From Pseudomonadota bacterium (GTDB lineage: Bacteria; Desulfobacterota; Desulfobacteria; Desulfobacterales; RPRI01): a stretch of DNA of 64,000 bases. The DNA is taken from contig JAHITX010000001.1 of assembly GCA_018817425.1 (NCBI GenBank), forward strand, positions 62,001-126,000, in the 5' to 3' direction. Made by a program: the position numbers and the translations under genes. Each line of letters begins with the position of its first letter. Position 1 is the stretch's first letter. Under the pieces are notes generated by a model. That model saw only the letters and a program-made list of their open reading frames with translations, was not told the origin of the DNA and made no database searches. This document shows, one piece after another, positions 60,349-64,000 of this stretch.

Positions 60349-61725
60349 ATGAAAAAATTAAAAGTGATAAACCTTGAAGATAGCCCTACTGATTCTTTAC
60401 TTATTCAGGAAATACTTTCGGAAGATAAAATTGAATGTGAAGTTATCCGCATAGATACGGAAGAAAGGTTTATTTCTGAAATTGAGAAAGGTGATATAGA
60501 TATAATTCTTGCTGACTACACCCTTCCCTCTTTTGACGGACTTTCTGCCTTGGATATTGCGCTTAAAAAGCTACCGGAAGTTCCTTTTATATTTGTTACC
60601 GGAACACTAGGTGAGGAGATCGCAGTTGAATCATTAAAAAGAGGCGCCACCGATTATGTACTTAAAGATAGACTGATGCGCCTCGCGCTATCGGTTAAAA
60701 GGGCTTTAAGAGATGCAGAATTAAGAAAAGAACAAAAACGCAAAGATGCTGCCTTACGTGAATCGGAGGAGCAATTCAGAGAGCTTGTTGAAAATATAAA
60801 TGATGTATTTTTTATGGCAGATGAAAAAGGTATTATAACCTATATCAGCGACCCGATAGAATCATTCTGGGGATATAAACCATCAGAAATCATCGGTTAT
60901 ACTTTTCTGGATTTTATTTACTCTGAAGATCTTCCCATGGTTGAGAAAATATTTAACGATAATAAATCAGAATACCTCACACCACTTGAGTTCAGGCTTG
61001 TTAAGAAAACAGGCGAAATTATATGGGTCCGTTTATCAGGCCGAAATATAATACGGGAAAACAAAATTATTGATTCGCGCGGGTTGTTGATAAACATAAC
61101 CGAAAGCAAAAAGAGCGAAGAAAAGCTCAAGGAAAGTTTTGAAAGGTTGCAAAAAGCCACCAGCGGAATTATTCAAGCTATGACTTTAACAATTGAAGCC
61201 AGAGATCCTTATACTGCTGGCCATCAGAGGCGAGTGGCTGCGCTATCCAAAGCTATAGCAATTGAGATGAATCTTCCTGCCCAAATGATTGAAGGAATTG
61301 AAATAGCAGCATCAATTCACGATCTTGGCAAGTTATCGGTACCAGCCGATATTTTAAGCAAGCCTTCCAAATTGAGTGATATTGAAATGCAGTTTATACA
61401 AACTCATCCTGATGCAGGTTACAATATTTTAAAAGATGTCGAATTTCCCTGGCCTGTTGCACAGATAATTTTACAGCATCATGAAAGAATTAATGGCTCA
61501 GGTTATCCGAAAGGCATTGAGGGAGAAAATATTCTTCTTGAAACACGAATATTGAGCGTAGCAGATGTTGTAGAGGCTATGGCATCACATCGACCGTACC
61601 GCGCAGCTATGGGAATTGACAAAGCGCTTGAGGAAATCAGGGAAAATAAAAATATTCTCTATGACCCTGAAGTTGTAAAGGCTTGTCTTACAGTTTTTGA
61701 GGAAAAAGGCTTTGATTTTGAGTAA
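60349..61725 (+). CDS. Response regulator with PAS and HD-GYP domains
   Basis: 458 aa from the ATG at 60349 (AGGAGA before it). Residues ~1-125 form a receiver (VINLEDSPTDSLLIQEIL, phospho-Asp in DIILADYTLPSFDGL, Lys in VLKDRL). Residues ~140-270 form a PAS domain (FRELVENINDVFFMADEKGIITYISDPIESFWGY). The C-terminus is HD-GYP (GHQRRVAALSKAIA, IHDLGKLSVPADIL, HHERINGSGYPKGIEG), a cyclic-di-GMP phosphodiesterase domain with the catalytic HD and GYP motifs. It would lower c-di-GMP when phosphorylated. Its histidine kinase is not in the window. Confidence 0.92.
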   Translation: MKKLKVINLEDSPTDSLLIQEILSEDKIECEVIRIDTEERFISEIEKGDIDIILADYTLPSFDGLSALDIALKKLPEVPFIFVTGTLGEEIAVESLKRGATDYVLKDRLMRLALSVKRALRDAELRKEQKRKDAALRESEEQFRELVENINDVFFMADEKGIITYISDPIESFWGYKPSEIIGYTFLDFIYSEDLPMVEKIFNDNKSEYLTPLEFRLVKKTGEIIWVRLSGRNIIRENKIIDSRGLLINITESKKSEEKLKESFERLQKATSGIIQAMTLTIEARDPYTAGHQRRVAALSKAIAIEMNLPAQMIEGIEIAASIHDLGKLSVPADILSKPSKLSDIEMQFIQTHPDAGYNILKDVEFPWPVAQIILQHHERINGSGYPKGIEGENILLETRILSVADVVEAMASHRPYRAAMGIDKALEEIRENKNILYDPEVVKACLTVFEEKGFDFE

Positions 61726-62857
61726 CCCAGCAACATTAATTGAAACTTCATCTGCATTAAAACATGCGCTGCAAAACATAAAAGAAGATAAAATGATTGG
61801 CTTTGACCTTGAAGCTGACTCTATGCATCATTTTCCGGAAAAAGTCTGTTTACTCCAGGTTGCATCAAAAAATTATCTTTTCGCAATTGATACTATAAAG
61901 CTAAAAGATTTATCACTTTTAAAACCCATCTTTTCAAATAAAGATATTAAAAAAATATTCCATGGCGCTGATTATGATATTCGCTCTCTTTTCCGTGATT
62001 TTAATATTGAAATAAAAAATCTTTTTGATACCGAACTTGCTTCAAGATTTCTGGGAATCAGGGAAACAGGTCTTGAGGCTGTAATTCGGCAACGGTTTAA
62101 TGTATTTCTTGAAAAGAAATACACGAAAAGAGACTGGTCAAAAAGACCGTTAATTGACGATATGTTAAATTATGCGATTGATGACGTAAGGTATCTTGTT
62201 TCTCTTTACGAAATCCTCGAAAAGGAACTTGATAATATTGGGCGTTTGTCCTGGGTTAGGGAAGAATGCGATATATTATGCAGTGTAAGACCGGATAAGA
62301 ACAATGGTGAACCTCTTTTTTTAAAATTCAAGGGGGCTGGAAAGCTTAAGCCGGAAAACCTTGCTATTCTTGAGGCGCTTCTTTGTTTTAGAAAAGAAAT
62401 TGCACTGAAAAAAAATGTGCCATTTTTTAAAATAATAGGGAATACTTCATTGCTAAAACTTGCCGAAGCAAGACCGGACAGTATAAATAAAATTGTAAAC
62501 ACAAATGCATTATCCAATAAACAAATGGATATATATGGCAAGGATCTGCTTATTATAATACATAAAGCCATAAAAACACCCAAAGAGATGCTTCCAGTTT
62601 ATCCGAAAAAAAAGACTCCTGCAATATCCCCTGCTGCTTTAAAGCGGATCGAAGAGATTAAAACATGGAGAAATCATAAGGCAATAGAACTTAAGATTGA
62701 TCCTGGGATCTTGCTAAATAAAGCGCTGCTAACCGCTATAGGCACAAAAAATCCTGTTTCTTTGTCAGAACTTAAACAAATTAGCGAAATGAAAAACTGG
62801 CAGAAATCAGAGTTTGGAGAAGAGATATTAAGTGTTCTAAGAAAAGATAAAGATTAG
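61697..62857 (+). CDS. rnd: Ribonuclease D-like 3'-5' exonuclease
   Basis: 386 aa from TTG at 61697; TTG codons at 61712 and 61718 are better placed after GAGG/AAGG, so the first ~5-7 residues are uncertain. DEDD exonuclease motifs: GFDLEADSM (I), IFHGADYDIRSL (II) and YAIDDVRYL (III). HRDC-type regions follow (AILEALLCFRKEIALKKNVPFFKIIGNTSLLKLAEARP and a second one). RNase D trims 3' ends of stable RNAs. It overlaps the HD-GYP gene end by up to 29 bases. Confidence 0.9.
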   Translation: MRKKALILSNPATLIETSSALKHALQNIKEDKMIGFDLEADSMHHFPEKVCLLQVASKNYLFAIDTIKLKDLSLLKPIFSNKDIKKIFHGADYDIRSLFRDFNIEIKNLFDTELASRFLGIRETGLEAVIRQRFNVFLEKKYTKRDWSKRPLIDDMLNYAIDDVRYLVSLYEILEKELDNIGRLSWVREECDILCSVRPDKNNGEPLFLKFKGAGKLKPENLAILEALLCFRKEIALKKNVPFFKIIGNTSLLKLAEARPDSINKIVNTNALSNKQMDIYGKDLLIIIHKAIKTPKEMLPVYPKKKTPAISPAALKRIEEIKTWRNHKAIELKIDPGILLNKALLTAIGTKNPVSLSELKQISEMKNWQKSEFGEEILSVLRKDKD

Positions 62858-62886
62858 AGCCACTTTCAAAACGTTTCAGTTTGGCC
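62857..62886 (+). mobile_element. Solo end of the GAGCCA MITE-like family
   Basis: GAGCCACTTTCAAAACG and the following ~11 bases match the left end of the family; then the sequence changes to GGCCGA, which matches the other end's interior. The remainder is missing, so it is a truncated or recombined remnant. It overlaps the last base of the RNase D stop. Confidence 0.7.
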
Positions 62887-63101
62887 GAGTAGTTATTTGT
62901 TAATATATAATAATTGATTCCTGCTGCAGAACAAGCGATATCAAGATAAAATACAGTAAAACTATTCGTTCACAAGTTTATTACTTATATCAACCGAATA
63001 GAATAAAGCCAAGAAATATTTTGTTTACTTAAATTATTTCAGCATATTATAGAGTAATATATAGAATAAATACACTGAGCCAAAAGGATTCGTGGTATTT
63101 T

Positions 63102-63593
63102 ATGCGCCGATTTATTGTAGGAGTAATGGGAGCAGGCCAAAGTGCTGATGCCAATGATATCGACAATGCATATGAACTTGGCAGGCTCATTGCGCAGGAA
63201 GGCTGGATTTTACTTAGTGGCGGCAGAGATATAGGTGTAATGGAAGCGGTTAATCAAGGCGCAAAAGAGATAGCGGGTAGTATAACTTTGGGTATACTGC
63301 CGTCTGTAGATTCAAAACCCAGCCCCTTTGTGGATATTGTTATTATAACAGATATGCATAATGCGCGTAATAATATTAATGTTCTTTCAAGCGATGTTGT
63401 TGTTGCCTGTGGCTGCAAAGGTGCAGGGACAGTATCTGAAATTGCACTGGCGCTTAAAGCCGGAAAACCGGTTATTCTGTTGGGAGCAGATACAGCATCC
63501 ATTACTTTTTTTCAGAAACTGGGAAATGGGGCTGTTCGCATTGCAGAAAAGCCAGGCCAGGCAATAGATATAATCAAAAATGACCTGGCTTAG
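63102..63593 (+). CDS. LOG-like Rossmann protein (TIGR00725 type)
   Basis: 163 aa. GVMGAGQSADANDIDNAYELGRLIAQEGWILLSGGRDIGVMEAVNQGAKEIAGSITLGILPS matches the TIGR00725 family; the later CGCKGAGTVSEIALALKAGKPVILLG replaces the PGGxGTxxE of true LOG enzymes. The 215-base gap before it contains only the MITE remnant at its left. Function is uncertain; nucleotide binding is likely. Confidence 0.85.
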   Translation: MRRFIVGVMGAGQSADANDIDNAYELGRLIAQEGWILLSGGRDIGVMEAVNQGAKEIAGSITLGILPSVDSKPSPFVDIVIITDMHNARNNINVLSSDVVVACGCKGAGTVSEIALALKAGKPVILLGADTASITFFQKLGNGAVRIAEKPGQAIDIIKNDLA

Positions 63594-63640
63594 ATAAAAG
63601 AGCCACAAAATATTGTCTATAATTAGCATAGGAGGCAATT

Positions 63641-64000
63641 TTGATACAGATATCAATACCCGGTTCAGGTGATTTAGAATTAAAACATCTTATTTTGGAT
63701 TATAACGGCACTATAGCATTTGATGGCAGGTTATATAACAGCATTAAGCCGACTTTAATTGAGTTATCCGATTTAATGAGCATCCATATTATTACTGCCG
63801 ACACATTTGGGGATGTACAACAACAACTTGGAAATCTGCCTGTTAACCTGTATATACTTTCTCCCGGTGAGCAGGATAAACAAAAGCAGGAATATTTAAT
63901 AAAACTTGGAAAAGATAATTGCGTATGCATAGGAAACGGAAGAAATGATGCTCTGATGCTAAAGGACGCAAAAATAGGAATTGCAGTAGTACAGGAAGAA
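63641..64000 (+). CDS. HAD-family ATPase/phosphatase-like protein, 3' end beyond window
   Basis: Starts with TTG at 63641 with GGAGG six bases before it. It is open through the last base (120 codons) and therefore partial. HLILDYNGTIAFDG is HAD motif I (D-x-N/D-G-T), HIITADTFG motif II, and CIGNGRNDALMLKDAKIGIAVV motif IV (GNGxND), as in the soluble P-type-ATPase-like subgroup. It lies 47 bases after the LOG-like gene and may be co-transcribed. Confidence 0.85.
   Translation, partial: MIQISIPGSGDLELKHLILDYNGTIAFDGRLYNSIKPTLIELSDLMSIHIITADTFGDVQQQLGNLPVNLYILSPGEQDKQKQEYLIKLGKDNCVCIGNGRNDALMLKDAKIGIAVVQEE

Noticed and set aside
1-64000. CRISPR array
   Set aside because: No regularly spaced direct repeats with unique spacers; all repeated sequences are palindromic elements dispersed over kilobases.

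Overview
The window is AT-rich, densely packed bacterial chromosome. Several things suggest an anaerobic, sulfate-reducer-like Desulfobacterota (Desulfobacterales-type) genome. These are an ORP-type cluster of NifX-like proteins with Mrp/MinD-ferredoxin ATPases under sigma-54 control, DsrE and rhodanese proteins, a CoA-disulfide-reductase-like flavoprotein, a sulfide-dependent Thi4, SelB, a pyruvoyl arginine decarboxylase, and many short dispersed elements. The lineage is inferred from gene content only; there is no rRNA in the window.

Layout. 1-4.1 kb: surface-glycan genes (two GT4 glycosyltransferases, a truncated gene, a DUF6625-type protein). 4.2-5.8 kb: GIY-YIG protein, RhuM-like protein and type I restriction debris. 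5.9-7.6 kb: tRNA-Ala(GGC), agmatinase and pyruvoyl arginine decarboxylase (arginine to putrescine). 7.8-11.1 kb: an aldo/keto reductase with a Tat signal and a membrane polyferredoxin. 11.4-16 kb: NSS transporter, then accessory genes (TPR fragment, spermidine-synthase-like protein, hypotheticals). 16.1-20.3 kb: a sulfur/peroxide group on the + strand (LOG protein, Tpx-like lipoprotein, SelD-N-terminal-like flavoprotein, DsrE, rhodanese-ferritin fusion). 20.3-25.4 kb: PNPOx-like protein, SDR epimerase, SRPBCC, DUF2071, DUF4197, AEC transporter. 25.6-30.7 kb: macA-macB-tolC efflux operon behind a sigma-54 promoter. 31-33.3 kb: TPP-riboswitch-controlled thi4 and dinB. 33.5-40.3 kb: NifA-like activator, signal peptidase, paired lipoproteins, DUF502 and FRG proteins. 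40.4-47.2 kb: MscS, PPC-domain protein, epimerase, transposon graveyard, cupin, PanP-like decarboxylase and flavodoxin. 47.8-56.7 kb: ORP-like cluster with its sigma-54 activator and a CoADR-rhodanese protein. 57-64 kb: RHH-PilZ protein with its own sigma-54 promoter, selB, HD-GYP response regulator, RNase D, a LOG-like protein and a partial HAD protein.

Most notable observations. (1) A MITE-like family (ends GAGCCA.TTTCAAAACG, 141-188 bp) is present in eight copies plus one remnant. Five copies are flanked by perfect 4-bp direct repeats. (2) One copy inserted exactly at the start codon of the epimerase gene. It duplicated the ATG and added 56 in-frame codons, so the gene stays open with a transposon-encoded N-terminus. 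(3) Another copy sits between a near-consensus sigma-54 promoter and the macA operon. (4) A third splits the ORP-like cluster. Three good sigma-54 promoters and one weaker candidate are visible beside two sigma-54 activators, so sigma-54 seems to be a major regulator here.

Limits: all family names are from reading motifs. No homology search, structure prediction or GC calculation was run.
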